A stretch of 64,000 bases of DNA from Prochlorococcus sp. AG-442-N17 (GTDB lineage Bacteria > Cyanobacteriota > Cyanobacteriia > PCC-6307 > Cyanobiaceae): the NCBI GenBank assembly GCA_003212375.1, contig QCPY01000004.1:1-64000 (forward strand), given 5' to 3'. The notes under the pieces were generated by a model. It was not told where the DNA came from, ran no database searches, and was given only the letters and a program-made list of their open reading frames with translations. Position numbers and translations under genes: made by a program. Shown here in pieces: positions 27,175 to 35,521 of the stretch (positions within the stretch are counted from its first letter, which is position 1; each line of letters opens with the position of its first letter).

Positions 27175-28557
27175 ATGACTTTAGATCCTATTACTAAAAA
27201 AGAAAAACTATTCCCAACACATAAAGGGAATAACGAAGATCTGCTTGCTCTTATAAATAAAACTTCTCAAATTTTATGTAAATGGTTTTCGGATGCTGAA
27301 AAGATAGGCCCTTTATCAAATGACCATAACTTCAAATGTTCTGTTCCAGAAGAACTTGGACATTCAACAGACGTTTTATTCTCTGAGATTGAAAGTCTAA
27401 TTTATAGTTCTTTTAATCCAGTACATCCTGGATCGATTGCTCATCTTGATCCTCCCCCTTTAACCATTTCTATTTTGGGAGATTTAATTGCCGCTGGGTT
27501 AAATAATAATCTTCTTGCACATGAATTATCTCCAAGCATTTCTCTTCTTGAGGATTCGATTTGTAAGTGGTTTTCAAATAAACTTGGTTTTACTGAAGCA
27601 GCAGGTGGAATTGCAGCAAGTGGCGGTACATTAAGTAATTTAAATGCACTGGTGGCTGCTAGAAATCATTCAGGATTTGAAGAAGATAAAAACGCAGTTT
27701 TTTTAATTAGTGAAGATGCTCATTCTTCATTTGTAAAATGTTGTTTGATTATGGGACTAAGCAAAAATAATTTAATCAAAGTAAAAACGGATGATAATGG
27801 TTGCATGGATATCGATGATCTTAAAAAGACTATTGATAAATGTTATGAGAAAGGAAAAAAAATTTTTTCTATTGTCGCTACTCTTGGGACGACGATTCGA
27901 GGAGCAATAGATCCGATTGAGGAGATAAGCAAAATTTGTAAAGATAGAAAGATATGGCTTCATATTGATGGTTCTATTGGAGGCATTTTTGCAATTACTA
28001 AAATCCCAATTAATGGAATTAGGAATGTTAAATTTGCTAATTCAATAACTATTAATCCCCAGAAAATACTTGGAATTACAAAAACCTCATCTATTTTATT
28101 AGTCTCAGATATTGAAGTTCTTCAAAAAACATTTTCTACAGGATTACCCTATATTTCTACAGAAATAAATATTTTAAATAGAGGTGAATTGGGTATACAA
28201 GGATCTAGACCTGCTGAAATTATAAAACTTTGGTTAGGTTTGAGATTTCTTGGTATGCAAGGTATACAGAATGTTTTAAGTTCATCAATTGAAAAAAGAA
28301 AATTTTTTGAAAATAATATAAATACAAAAAAATATCTACTATTTTCTGGTCCTTTACACATAATTTCATTCATACCTAGAGGTATGAATAAAAATGAATC
28401 AGATGCATGGACTTTAAAGAAAAGAGCTACTCTTATGAATAATAATTTTATGCTTTCTAGACCCATATTCAAGAATAGATATTTATTAAGAGCTGTTCTT
28501 GGAAATTACAATACGGGTGAAAAGCAAATTAATGAACTTATAAAATTACTTAATTAA
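27175..28557 (+). CDS. PLP-dependent group II decarboxylase family protein
   Basis: 460 residues. Fold of the glutamate/diaminobutyrate/tyrosine decarboxylases: GIAASGGTLSNLNALVAAR, the PLP-stacking His in SEDAHSSF, WLHIDGSIGG with the cofactor Asp, and the Schiff-base Lys in TINPQKILGITKTS. The residue before that Lys is Gln, where most relatives have His (PHK). The substrate is unknown; candidates are an acidic or aromatic amino acid or a diaminobutyrate-type pathway. It begins 26 bp after the start region of tadA on the opposite strand, so tadA and this gene share a short promoter area. Usual family length. Confidence 0.85.
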   Translation: MTLDPITKKEKLFPTHKGNNEDLLALINKTSQILCKWFSDAEKIGPLSNDHNFKCSVPEELGHSTDVLFSEIESLIYSSFNPVHPGSIAHLDPPPLTISILGDLIAAGLNNNLLAHELSPSISLLEDSICKWFSNKLGFTEAAGGIAASGGTLSNLNALVAARNHSGFEEDKNAVFLISEDAHSSFVKCCLIMGLSKNNLIKVKTDDNGCMDIDDLKKTIDKCYEKGKKIFSIVATLGTTIRGAIDPIEEISKICKDRKIWLHIDGSIGGIFAITKIPINGIRNVKFANSITINPQKILGITKTSSILLVSDIEVLQKTFSTGLPYISTEINILNRGELGIQGSRPAEIIKLWLGLRFLGMQGIQNVLSSSIEKRKFFENNINTKKYLLFSGPLHIISFIPRGMNKNESDAWTLKKRATLMNNNFMLSRPIFKNRYLLRAVLGNYNTGEKQINELIKLLN

Positions 28558-28562
28558 TTCCG

Positions 28563-28733
28563 ATGAAAATTAGCAAATCTAAATTAGTTGCTATTGTTAC
28601 AGGTGTTATTTCAATATCAATATGTATTCTTTATTTATTATTAATTACAGTTTTTGATTTTAGGTCAATCTTAAATGATCAATTAACTAGTTTTTCTGAG
28701 AATAAGGTGGAAGTTTACGTTGAGAATCAATAG
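28563..28733 (+). CDS. Small single-span membrane protein, 56 residues
   Basis: A 56-codon ATG frame 5 bp after the decarboxylase. A basic start (MKISKSKL), one membrane helix (about 9-31), then a hydrophilic tail (FDFRSILNDQLTSFSENKVEVYVENQ). The spacing argues for a real gene translated from the decarboxylase transcript. Its last 47 bp overlap the convergent DUF697 GTPase gene. No family recognised; topology N-in with the tail outside or in the lumen. Confidence 0.55.
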   Translation: MKISKSKLVAIVTGVISISICILYLLLITVFDFRSILNDQLTSFSENKVEVYVENQ

Positions 28734-30189
28734 TATCAGCAAACCTGATTTTATTAATTGCCTCCTTAATAAACTTATTTAAAAATTTTTCCCGTTTATT
28801 TAAGTTATAAATATTATTTATCACTTCTTGTATTCCGCCATCCCCCCAATTTTGTCCATTATTAAAATATTCTATAATTGATAAACCTACAATTCTCATA
28901 AGCCAACATGATGTTATCGATTGTATTGATTTTGAAATATACATAGTAGTAAAATTCGATGATAGTGAATTAGTAATTACAGCAAGACCTCCTTTTAATA
29001 TACCTAGTTTTGCAATTGTAGTAATTAATGATTTTGATAGATGAACTGCTTCATTTTTAGTTAAAGTTACATTGTAAATTTTTGAAATTTCTAGGATCAT
29101 TTGAACATTTACAGAAGTTGTTGCTATAAAATCAACTACTGGCAAAGGGTTTATAAGTATTACTCCCCCAGTTATCCATGTATATTTATTTATTACTTTA
29201 ATAGCGCAAGACTCTCTCTGTTGAGATATAACTTCTTTACTAATTTGTCCTAATTTATTACATCTAAAAAGAATATTATCAGCCAATAATTCCTCTCCAT
29301 TATCATGAAGTGTTTCTATTATTTCACTAAATAAATTATTAACATCTGGAATTATTTTAAATGATTCTAATAAATTATTTGGCAATGACTTTGGCGAAGC
29401 AATTGTTTTTACTACTGTGCTTTTAATTCGTTTTGAAGATGTAATTGAGATAATATTTTCTTTAATAAGGTCATTTTCATTTTCCGATCTTAAGTCACAT
29501 TTATTTAATACAATAATTATTTTCTTTCTTAATTCTGATAATTGTTTTAATAAAAAAAGCTCATACTTATTTATGTCTTGATCTATTACAAAAAGTATAA
29601 GATCTGATTTTGCAGCTTGAATTATTGTGGATTTTTCTCTTTGCATTCCTTCTTTAGATGCCTCAAATAAACCTGGAGTGTCAATTATGTTTATGTTCCT
29701 TTTTAGAATTGGAATTCTAATTTTATAACTTTCTATAATTTTAGTAGTACCAATTGTTGGAGAAATCCTACCTATTAAGTTTTTTAATAGTGCTCTAGCT
29801 ATAGATGTTTTCCCTGATGAACCAGCACCAAATAAAGTAACGTTGTAGTCACCATTTTTTAATTGATCTGATAATTTATTTTTTTCATATCTTAGTAATT
29901 CTGAATCTACTTTGTTAATAATTTCTTTATTAATTTTTTCTATACTATCAAGACTATTGATTGCTGCTAAATAACTATTTTTGAAAGAAAAACTTTTTTT
30001 ATTTTTAAAAAAAATTTTAAAAACAATCTTCTTAAATAATTTTTTATTTTTATAATAAAAAAATATTAAAAGAATAATAATAAAAGTAAAAGAATATAAA
30101 TTAAATAGATTTCTTAATAAAATAACTATCAAATAAAGCGAAATTATAAAAAATATATATTTATTGTAATTAAAGAGAAATTTAAACAT
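28687..30189 (-). CDS. Membrane-associated Era-like GTPase with DUF697 C-terminus
   Basis: 500 residues. Two N-terminal hydrophobic helices (about 8-45), then a GTPase domain: P-loop LFGAGSSGKTSIARAL (about 119-134), switch GTTKI, DTPGLFEASK (G3), and IVLNKCDLR (G4). The C-terminal ~200 residues are hydrophobic and fit DUF697 (GGVILINPLPVVDFIATTSVN). Such proteins (YcjF/YwcH-like) are bound to the inner or thylakoid membrane; the role is poorly known. The start codon shares one base with the lspA stop (30189), so lspA-GTPase translation is coupled; bioY and lspA share a base likewise. Confidence 0.88.
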   Translation of the reverse strand: MFKFLFNYNKYIFFIISLYLIVILLRNLFNLYSFTFIIILLIFFYYKNKKLFKKIVFKIFFKNKKSFSFKNSYLAAINSLDSIEKINKEIINKVDSELLRYEKNKLSDQLKNGDYNVTLFGAGSSGKTSIARALLKNLIGRISPTIGTTKIIESYKIRIPILKRNINIIDTPGLFEASKEGMQREKSTIIQAAKSDLILFVIDQDINKYELFLLKQLSELRKKIIIVLNKCDLRSENENDLIKENIISITSSKRIKSTVVKTIASPKSLPNNLLESFKIIPDVNNLFSEIIETLHDNGEELLADNILFRCNKLGQISKEVISQQRESCAIKVINKYTWITGGVILINPLPVVDFIATTSVNVQMILEISKIYNVTLTKNEAVHLSKSLITTIAKLGILKGGLAVITNSLSSNFTTMYISKSIQSITSCWLMRIVGLSIIEYFNNGQNWGDGGIQEVINNIYNLNKREKFLNKFIKEAINKIRFADTIDSQRKLPPYSQKN

Positions 30190-30650
30190 TAAAATCTTTT
30201 ATATTTGATAGATCCATATATAATTAATAACAGTCCTATATTTATAGAAATATCTGCAATGTTAAATACAGGAAAATTGATAAAATTTAAATTAATAAAG
30301 TCTATAACATATCCTTTTGTTATCCTATCAATTCCATTTCCTATAGTTCCACCTAATATAAAAGTTAAGCTTAATAAATCTATATTATTTATAATTTCTC
30401 TGTTCAAAATAAAGTATATTAGCAAAATAGTTATTATTATGCTTACTAAAGATAAGAAGATTCTATTTCCACTAAAAAAGTTAAAAGCGGCACCAAAATT
30501 TTTAACGTAGTCTAAACTAAAAAAAATAAAATCCTTATTAATTAGAATTTTATTATATTCATTTATAAAATGTTTTGCCAGTTGATCGCAAAAGACAATT
30601 ATTAAAGATAAAAAAATAAAATAAAATCTACTATATATAATTTTAGCCAT
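30189..30650 (-). CDS. lspA: Lipoprotein signal peptidase
   Basis: 153 residues, four membrane helices. It removes signal peptides from prolipoproteins after Cys acylation. Conserved blocks: IVFCDQLAKHF at the start, DYVKNFGAAFNFFSG, and the two catalytic aspartates in GGTIGNGIDRITKGYVIDFIN (quoted within 20: GNGIDRITKGYVIDF) and PVFNIADISINIG. Length is close to E. coli LspA (164). It overlaps both neighbours by one base, in the order bioY-lspA-GTPase on the minus strand. Confidence 0.95.
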   Translation of the reverse strand: MAKIIYSRFYFIFLSLIIVFCDQLAKHFINEYNKILINKDFIFFSLDYVKNFGAAFNFFSGNRIFLSLVSIIITILLIYFILNREIINNIDLLSLTFILGGTIGNGIDRITKGYVIDFINLNFINFPVFNIADISINIGLLLIIYGSIKYKRF

Positions 30651-31225
30651 TATTTTTTTAATCTATATTTGATATTTGTAATTTTAAAAAATAATATTGT
30701 CGGTATAAGCATTAATAAATGGTAAAAATATTTTCCTAATGAATACTTTGATATATTATATAGTATTATTTCTGGTTGCTTAATAAATAATATTTGAAAA
30801 ATACTATAACTTATGCCAATAATATGCATACTTGTTATTGCTAATACTCCATATTTTAATAGGTCATAATAATAAATTCTATGATTTAATTTATTTAACT
30901 TGTCTATTATATTTATTAAAGAGTATGTTCCTAATAGGTAACCAAAATTTGGTGTTAATAAATATCCTATTGAACCTCCGTTTTGAAATACTGGTAAAAA
31001 GAATAAACCTATTAATAGATAGATACTAAATGCTATTGTTACCACCTGGCCCCTGAAAATTAATGTTAATAAAATAATAGATGGAATTTGCCATGACATT
31101 GGAATCTCTAATGTCTGAATAAGTTGTCTTGGAACTGGAATAGATATAATTACAGGAAAAAATTTAGCAATAATAATAATTTGTAGACTAATTAATATCT
31201 CAATAATTTTATTAATATTGAGCAT
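30650..31225 (-). CDS. bioY: BioY-family biotin transport protein
   Basis: 191 residues, about six membrane helices. BioY is the substrate-binding S-component of energy-coupling-factor biotin importers; it can work with or without the ATPase module. The hallmark PVFQNGGSIGYLLTPNFGYLLG motif is present (quoted in part: GGSIGYLLTPNFGYLLG) near residues 83-99. No EcfA or EcfT gene adjoins it, so the ATPase would be shared or absent. It leads the bioY-lspA-GTPase unit, 14 bp after the permease gene on the same strand. The N-terminus is hydrophobic and the start ATG is at 31225. Confidence 0.85.
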   Translation of the reverse strand: MLNINKIIEILISLQIIIIAKFFPVIISIPVPRQLIQTLEIPMSWQIPSIILLTLIFRGQVVTIAFSIYLLIGLFFLPVFQNGGSIGYLLTPNFGYLLGTYSLINIIDKLNKLNHRIYYYDLLKYGVLAITSMHIIGISYSIFQILFIKQPEIILYNISKYSLGKYFYHLLMLIPTILFFKITNIKYRLKK

Positions 31226-31239
31226 AAACTTTTTGAAAC

Positions 31240-32469
31240 TTACAAACTTCTTAGAGCGACAATTGGATCTAATTTTGAAGCTCTTTTCGCTGGTAATACT
31301 CCAAAGATTAGCCCTATTGAACCTGAAATAATCATTGTTGATAAAGTAGTTGTTAAACCAACAGATGCTGGTAACGGGGTTATTACACCTAGAAGAAATA
31401 CACCTGACAGACCAGTTGTTGTTCCAACTAAACCTCCAATTGTAGATAAAATTAATGCCTCGAATAAAAACTGAATAAGAATATCTGACTGTTTTGCTCC
31501 AATAGCTTTCCTTAGACCAATTTCCTCTGTCCTTTCACTAACTGAAACAAGCATTATATTCATTATTCCTATACCACCAACAACAAGAGAAACAGCACCT
31601 ATACCTGCTAATAGAAAAGTAAGTCCACTAGTGATATTCGTCACTATGTTTAGAGCATCTTCTTGAGATCTAACTGCAAAGTCATCGTCTCTTATAATAT
31701 TGTGTCTTTGGCGTAATAAATTTGTGATTTGAAACTTTGCCGCACTAGTTTTGTTTTTGTTAATAGCTTCTACACTAATAAAACTTAAACTAACTCCATA
31801 TGTAGGATCTTTGCCAGTTATTCTGTTAACCATTGTAGTAAGAGGTATATAAGCATTTTTATCTTGATTACTACCAAAAACAGCTCCCTTAGGTTTTAGC
31901 ATTCCAATTATTTCATAGGTATGATCTTTGATTCTGATCTTTTCACCAATTACTTCTTTGTTTTTAAAAAATTCTTCTTTTAGATCAGGTCCAATCACAA
32001 CAAAAGTTCTTGCTGAATTTACGTCACTTTCAGAAATGAATCTACCTTGATCTATCTCGAAACTTCTTACTTTCAGAAATTCTGGTGTAACTCCAGCGAT
32101 TGAAATATTTAAACTTTTTGAATTTGATTGAACAATCTCATTCGCGGAGATTTGTGGGGCAACTTTTTTAACACTAGGAACTTGATTACTTATTGCAATT
32201 GAATCCTCTAAGACAAGATTTTTTGGAAACGATATACCTCTTCTTCTAGTATCGTTATTTCCAGGGACTATAAATAATACATTAGCTCCTAAATTACTTA
32301 ATTGATTTTTAGCAAGTGTTTGAGCTCCTCTCCCTAGACCAACAAGCGTTATTACTGAAGCATTTCCTATTATTATACCAAGCATTGTAAGAGAACTTCT
32401 TAATTTGTTTGAAACTAATGTTTTAGCAGCCATTTTAAAAGCTTCTTTAAGGGATATATTTCTAGACAT
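31240..32469 (-). CDS. MacB/FtsX-like ABC transporter permease
   Basis: 409 residues from the ATG at 32469 (MSRNISLKEAFKMA); an in-frame ATG 27 bp further upstream, inside pyk, is the alternative. One membrane helix follows LVSNKLRSSLTMLGIIIGN (about 20-42), a large MacB-type periplasmic domain spans about 45-270, and three helices finish the protein (VGGIGIMNIMLVSVSERTEEIGLRKAIGAK quoted in part: MLVSVSERTEEIGLRKAIGA). No ATPase or HlyD-type partner is beside it. The MacB/LolC class exports peptides or lipoproteins; here unknown. The 8 bp overlap with the pyk stop suggests coupling. Confidence 0.88.
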   Translation of the reverse strand: MSRNISLKEAFKMAAKTLVSNKLRSSLTMLGIIIGNASVITLVGLGRGAQTLAKNQLSNLGANVLFIVPGNNDTRRRGISFPKNLVLEDSIAISNQVPSVKKVAPQISANEIVQSNSKSLNISIAGVTPEFLKVRSFEIDQGRFISESDVNSARTFVVIGPDLKEEFFKNKEVIGEKIRIKDHTYEIIGMLKPKGAVFGSNQDKNAYIPLTTMVNRITGKDPTYGVSLSFISVEAINKNKTSAAKFQITNLLRQRHNIIRDDDFAVRSQEDALNIVTNITSGLTFLLAGIGAVSLVVGGIGIMNIMLVSVSERTEEIGLRKAIGAKQSDILIQFLFEALILSTIGGLVGTTTGLSGVFLLGVITPLPASVGLTTTLSTMIISGSIGLIFGVLPAKRASKLDPIVALRSL

Positions 32470-34252
32470 ATTTATATTTATCAACCGAGTTTTCATCGTC
32501 TTCTATTTGTCCTTTATAAATAACACCCTCATTTAGTTGTAGTGATATTAAATCACCATTTATTACATGATCGTAAATGGTACTTAAATTACAAATTGTA
32601 GAAATTTTGCAATTATTTCTTTTAAATAACTTGTAGCATTCATCAACAGTTTCGTCTGTAACAATTCCAGTAATAGTTTTGGAAAAAGGTAATTCCGATA
32701 AAAGGTTTTTTGATATAAATAAAATTTCACCTGGTGATATTAATGATAAATCTATATTAGTTTTTATAATCCTTGCTTTACCAGTAACACCTGTCTCCCC
32801 TATCGAAATTCCTCGGGTTACTACTTTTCTTACTAAGCCAACTTTTATAAGATCAGTTGAACCACTTATTCCTGTTAATGTTCCAGCAGTTTGAACTACT
32901 AAATCACCCTGCTTAAGTATTCCCATCTCTTGTGCTATTTGCATTGCAATACTGAATGTCTTAGCAGTTCTATCGTCATTTTTTACTAATAGTGGAGTAA
33001 CTCCCCAGACAAGTTGTAATCTTCTAGCCACACTCTCCTCAGTTGTAGTGGCAAGAATAGGAGTAGGAGGTCTGAATTTACTTACATTACGAGCGGTAGA
33101 TCCAGATTTAGTTAATGGGATGATCGCTCCTGCATCTAGTTGCCTAGCAATATTGCTTACTGCAGCACTTATGGCATTAGGGATAGTACTAGGAAGATGA
33201 CTTTCAATTGATTTTAGTGGATAGTCTCGTTCAATTCTCCTAGCTATTGTCGCCATTGTTTCCACAGCTTCTACAGGATAATCACCTACAGCTGTTTCAT
33301 TAGAAAGCATGACTGCATCAGTTCCATCAAGAATTGCGTTAGCTACATCACTTACTTCTGCTCGAGTTGGTCTAGGATTGGAAGCCATAGAGTCAAGCAT
33401 TTGTGTTGCTGTAATTATGGGTATACCTAATGTATTTGCTTTCCTAATTAAATCTTTTTGTAAAAGTGGTACCTCTTCAGCTGGCATCTCTACTCCTAAA
33501 TCTCCACGTGCAACCATAACTCCGTCACATAATGGCAGTATTGAATCTATTTGATCTATTGCTTCAAATTTTTCTATTTTTGCAACTACAGGTATCGAAT
33601 GTCCATTTTTATTTATTAAATTTTTTATTTCGTTAATATCTGAGGGATTTCTTACGAAACTCAGAGCTACCCAATCAACTCCTGCAGTTAATCCAAATTC
33701 TAGATCTTCTTTATCCTTGTCAGTTAATGCTTTTACAGATAATTTCACATCTGGAAAATTTACTCCTTTGTTATTAGATAAAACTCCACCGACAGTGACT
33801 TTGCAATCTAATAAATTATTATTAATATCAACCTTTTGAACTATCATTTCTATTTTCCCATCATCTAATAAAATTCTTTTACCAGCAGTAACCTCCTGCG
33901 CGAGTTTTTTATAGGTAACGTTTGCAATACTTTTTGTACATTCAACTTTATTAGAAGTCAATATGAAATTATCGCCTTCTTTTACTTTTACTGGACCATC
34001 TTTAAATCTCCCTAATCTTATTTTGGGACCTTGAAGATCCTGAAGAATGCCCACGTCTAAATCAAGCTTTTTAGAAACTTTTCTTATAGTTTTAATCCTC
34101 TCTGCATGATCCTTATGATCGCCATGGGAAAAATTTAAACGGAATGTTGATACTCCAGCTTTTATGAGATCTTCGATAACTTCTTCAGATTGAGTTGCTG
34201 GTCCTATTGTTGCAACTATTTTTGTTCTCCTTTTTAAATCTATATTCGACAT
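32462..34252 (-). CDS. pyk: Pyruvate kinase
   Basis: 596 residues. It makes pyruvate and ATP from phosphoenolpyruvate. Motifs: KIVATIGPATQSEEVIEDL at the N-terminus, STFRLNFSHGD, GPKIRLG, the catalytic block PVVAKIEKFEAIDQID, and DGVMVARGDLGVEMPAEEV. The C-terminal ~120 residues beyond the usual 470-480 include a swivelling phosphohistidine-like region (GIVTDETVDECYKLFKRNN), a known feature of longer pyruvate kinases in cyanobacteria and bacilli. It is divergent from the MazG gene over 61 bp. Confidence 0.96.
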   Translation of the reverse strand: MSNIDLKRRTKIVATIGPATQSEEVIEDLIKAGVSTFRLNFSHGDHKDHAERIKTIRKVSKKLDLDVGILQDLQGPKIRLGRFKDGPVKVKEGDNFILTSNKVECTKSIANVTYKKLAQEVTAGKRILLDDGKIEMIVQKVDINNNLLDCKVTVGGVLSNNKGVNFPDVKLSVKALTDKDKEDLEFGLTAGVDWVALSFVRNPSDINEIKNLINKNGHSIPVVAKIEKFEAIDQIDSILPLCDGVMVARGDLGVEMPAEEVPLLQKDLIRKANTLGIPIITATQMLDSMASNPRPTRAEVSDVANAILDGTDAVMLSNETAVGDYPVEAVETMATIARRIERDYPLKSIESHLPSTIPNAISAAVSNIARQLDAGAIIPLTKSGSTARNVSKFRPPTPILATTTEESVARRLQLVWGVTPLLVKNDDRTAKTFSIAMQIAQEMGILKQGDLVVQTAGTLTGISGSTDLIKVGLVRKVVTRGISIGETGVTGKARIIKTNIDLSLISPGEILFISKNLLSELPFSKTITGIVTDETVDECYKLFKRNNCKISTICNLSTIYDHVINGDLISLQLNEGVIYKGQIEDDENSVDKYKYV

Positions 34253-34313
34253 ATATAAATTATGTTGCTAGATATAAGTAAATTTAACATACATAAAGTT
34301 AGTTATTTAATTA

Positions 34314-34643
34314 ATGGATTTTAAAACCTATCAGAAAAAAGCTCGCTTAACAGCTCAATATCCAAATTTGGGATCAAACAATATATATCCAACTCTTGGG
34401 TTAGTTGGCGAAGCTGGTGAAGTTGCAGAAAAAGTTAAAAAGGTAATAAGAGATAAAAACGGTATATTCGATGAAGAATCCAAAATAGGGATAAAAAAGG
34501 AATTAGGTGATGTTTTATGGTATTTGTCTAATCTTTGTGACGAGTTTAATTTCAGCTTTGATGAAGTTGCCATACAAAATTTAGAAAAATTAAAGATAAG
34601 AGCATCAAAAGGGAAAATATCTGGATCTGGAGATGATCGTTAA
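34314..34643 (+). CDS. MazG-type nucleotide pyrophosphohydrolase
   Basis: 109 residues, single MazG domain. Metal-binding pattern EAGEVAEKVKK then KKELGDVLWYL, the E-x-x-E ... E-x-x-D signature. These enzymes hydrolyse nucleoside triphosphates or modified nucleotides; short single-domain forms are also carried by cyanophages, where they may alter (p)ppGpp pools. This one lies in ordinary core surroundings. It converges with the YggT gene, 3 bp apart. True substrate unknown. Confidence 0.88.
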   Translation: MDFKTYQKKARLTAQYPNLGSNNIYPTLGLVGEAGEVAEKVKKVIRDKNGIFDEESKIGIKKELGDVLWYLSNLCDEFNFSFDEVAIQNLEKLKIRASKGKISGSGDDR

Positions 34644-34646
34644 AAT

Positions 34647-34925
34647 TTAACTGTAGCCTAAACTTGCATATTGGAGATTTGTAATTAAGTTTTGAATTAC
34701 ATTAAGAATTAGAAATGCTAATAGAGAGGAAATGTCAAAGCCACCAATGGGAGGGATGATACCTCTAAAAATATTCAAATATGGGTCTGTTATTGACGTT
34801 AATGCTGATAATATTCCATTGCTCCAGTCGATTCCTGGAAACCATGTTAACAATATCCTAATTATTAAAAGAAATGAATAAATTGATAAAGTTTGACCCA
34901 AGACAGCAAAAATTTCAGATAACAT
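34647..34925 (-). CDS. YggT-family membrane protein (YlmG/Ycf19 type)
   Basis: 92 residues, two predicted membrane helices (about 5-27 and 62-84), with the family loop RILLTWFPGIDW and ITDPYLNIFRGIIPPIGGFDIS. Plant and cyanobacterial members (Ycf19/YlmG1) affect thylakoid or nucleoid organisation. It is downstream of scpB on the same strand (gap 31 bp), which may relate to chromosome structure, though this is only suggestive. Confidence 0.9.
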   Translation of the reverse strand: MLSEIFAVLGQTLSIYSFLLIIRILLTWFPGIDWSNGILSALTSITDPYLNIFRGIIPPIGGFDISSLLAFLILNVIQNLITNLQYASLGYS

Positions 34926-34956
34926 TATTTTCCAGTATATTGTGATATTCTATCAT

Positions 34957-35484
34957 TTACTTTTTACTGCCGCCTATTTGTGATAAGTATTCATTGCTTA
35001 CAGCAAAAGTTTGAAAGAACTTTTCTGATAATGATAGCCAATAAGATCTTCCATCTTTTTGTTTACGTTTAATTATAAATTTTTTATTTATTAATTCTTT
35101 AATATGATCATATGCACCTGATCCTCTTAAAAGAATTAGATCTGATTGCAAAATTTTTTTCTTGATTGCAATTGTTGCAAGTGTCCTTAATTCTGATGTT
35201 TTTAATTCAGACGGTAATAGATCTTCTACAAATTCATTAAGTGTAGATTTTAACTCTAGGCAATAAGAATTATTTATTACATTTAATTCTATTGCTGATT
35301 CTGCATTTGAGTATTTTTCCTTTAATTTATTTAGTGCACTGATAATAGAGTTAATATCAGTATCTATTATTTCTGAAAGATTCTTTTTTGTTATAGGTCT
35401 ACCCTTAAGATATAAAATAGCTTCAACTTTAGTAACTATCTCTATATCTGGTAATTTTTTAGAAATAAGATTAGATTGATTAAT
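34957..35484 (-). CDS. scpB: Segregation and condensation protein B, with no standard start codon
   Basis: ScpB is a winged-helix kleisin-associated protein that works with SMC and ScpA in chromosome segregation. The continuous minus-strand frame is open from a TAG at 35494-35496 to the stop at 34957. It contains IEIVTKVEAILYLKGRPIT, EDLLPSELKTSELRTLATIA and the C-terminal GSGAYDHIKELINKKFI, a full ScpB of about 175 residues. No ATG, GTG or TTG lies in the N-terminal part; the first is a TTG at 35151, far inside the domain, so starting there would give a fragment of 64 residues. The best candidate start is ATT at 35482-35484, with AGGT 8-11 bases upstream as a possible ribosome site. ATT is a known rare start (infC). 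See the finding. Confidence 0.8.
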   Translation of the reverse strand: MNQSNLISKKLPDIEIVTKVEAILYLKGRPITKKNLSEIIDTDINSIISALNKLKEKYSNAESAIELNVINNSYCLELKSTLNEFVEDLLPSELKTSELRTLATIAIKKKILQSDLILLRGSGAYDHIKELINKKFIIKRKQKDGRSYWLSLSEKFFQTFAVSNEYLSQIGGSKK

Positions 35485-35521
35485 TTTTATTACCTAATTC
35501 TTTTCCTAAGTTACCTTATAT

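Noticed and set aside
28149..28472. 107-codon minus-strand frame
   Set aside because: It is antisense to the PLP decarboxylase, whose protein is strongly family-like; no homology-like motif in the reverse frame.
30205..30510. 101-codon plus-strand frame
   Set aside because: Mirror of lspA, which has the complete signal peptidase II signature.
34957..35151. Separate 64-residue gene starting at TTG
   Set aside because: It is the C-terminal third of scpB; the upstream frame is open and family-like.
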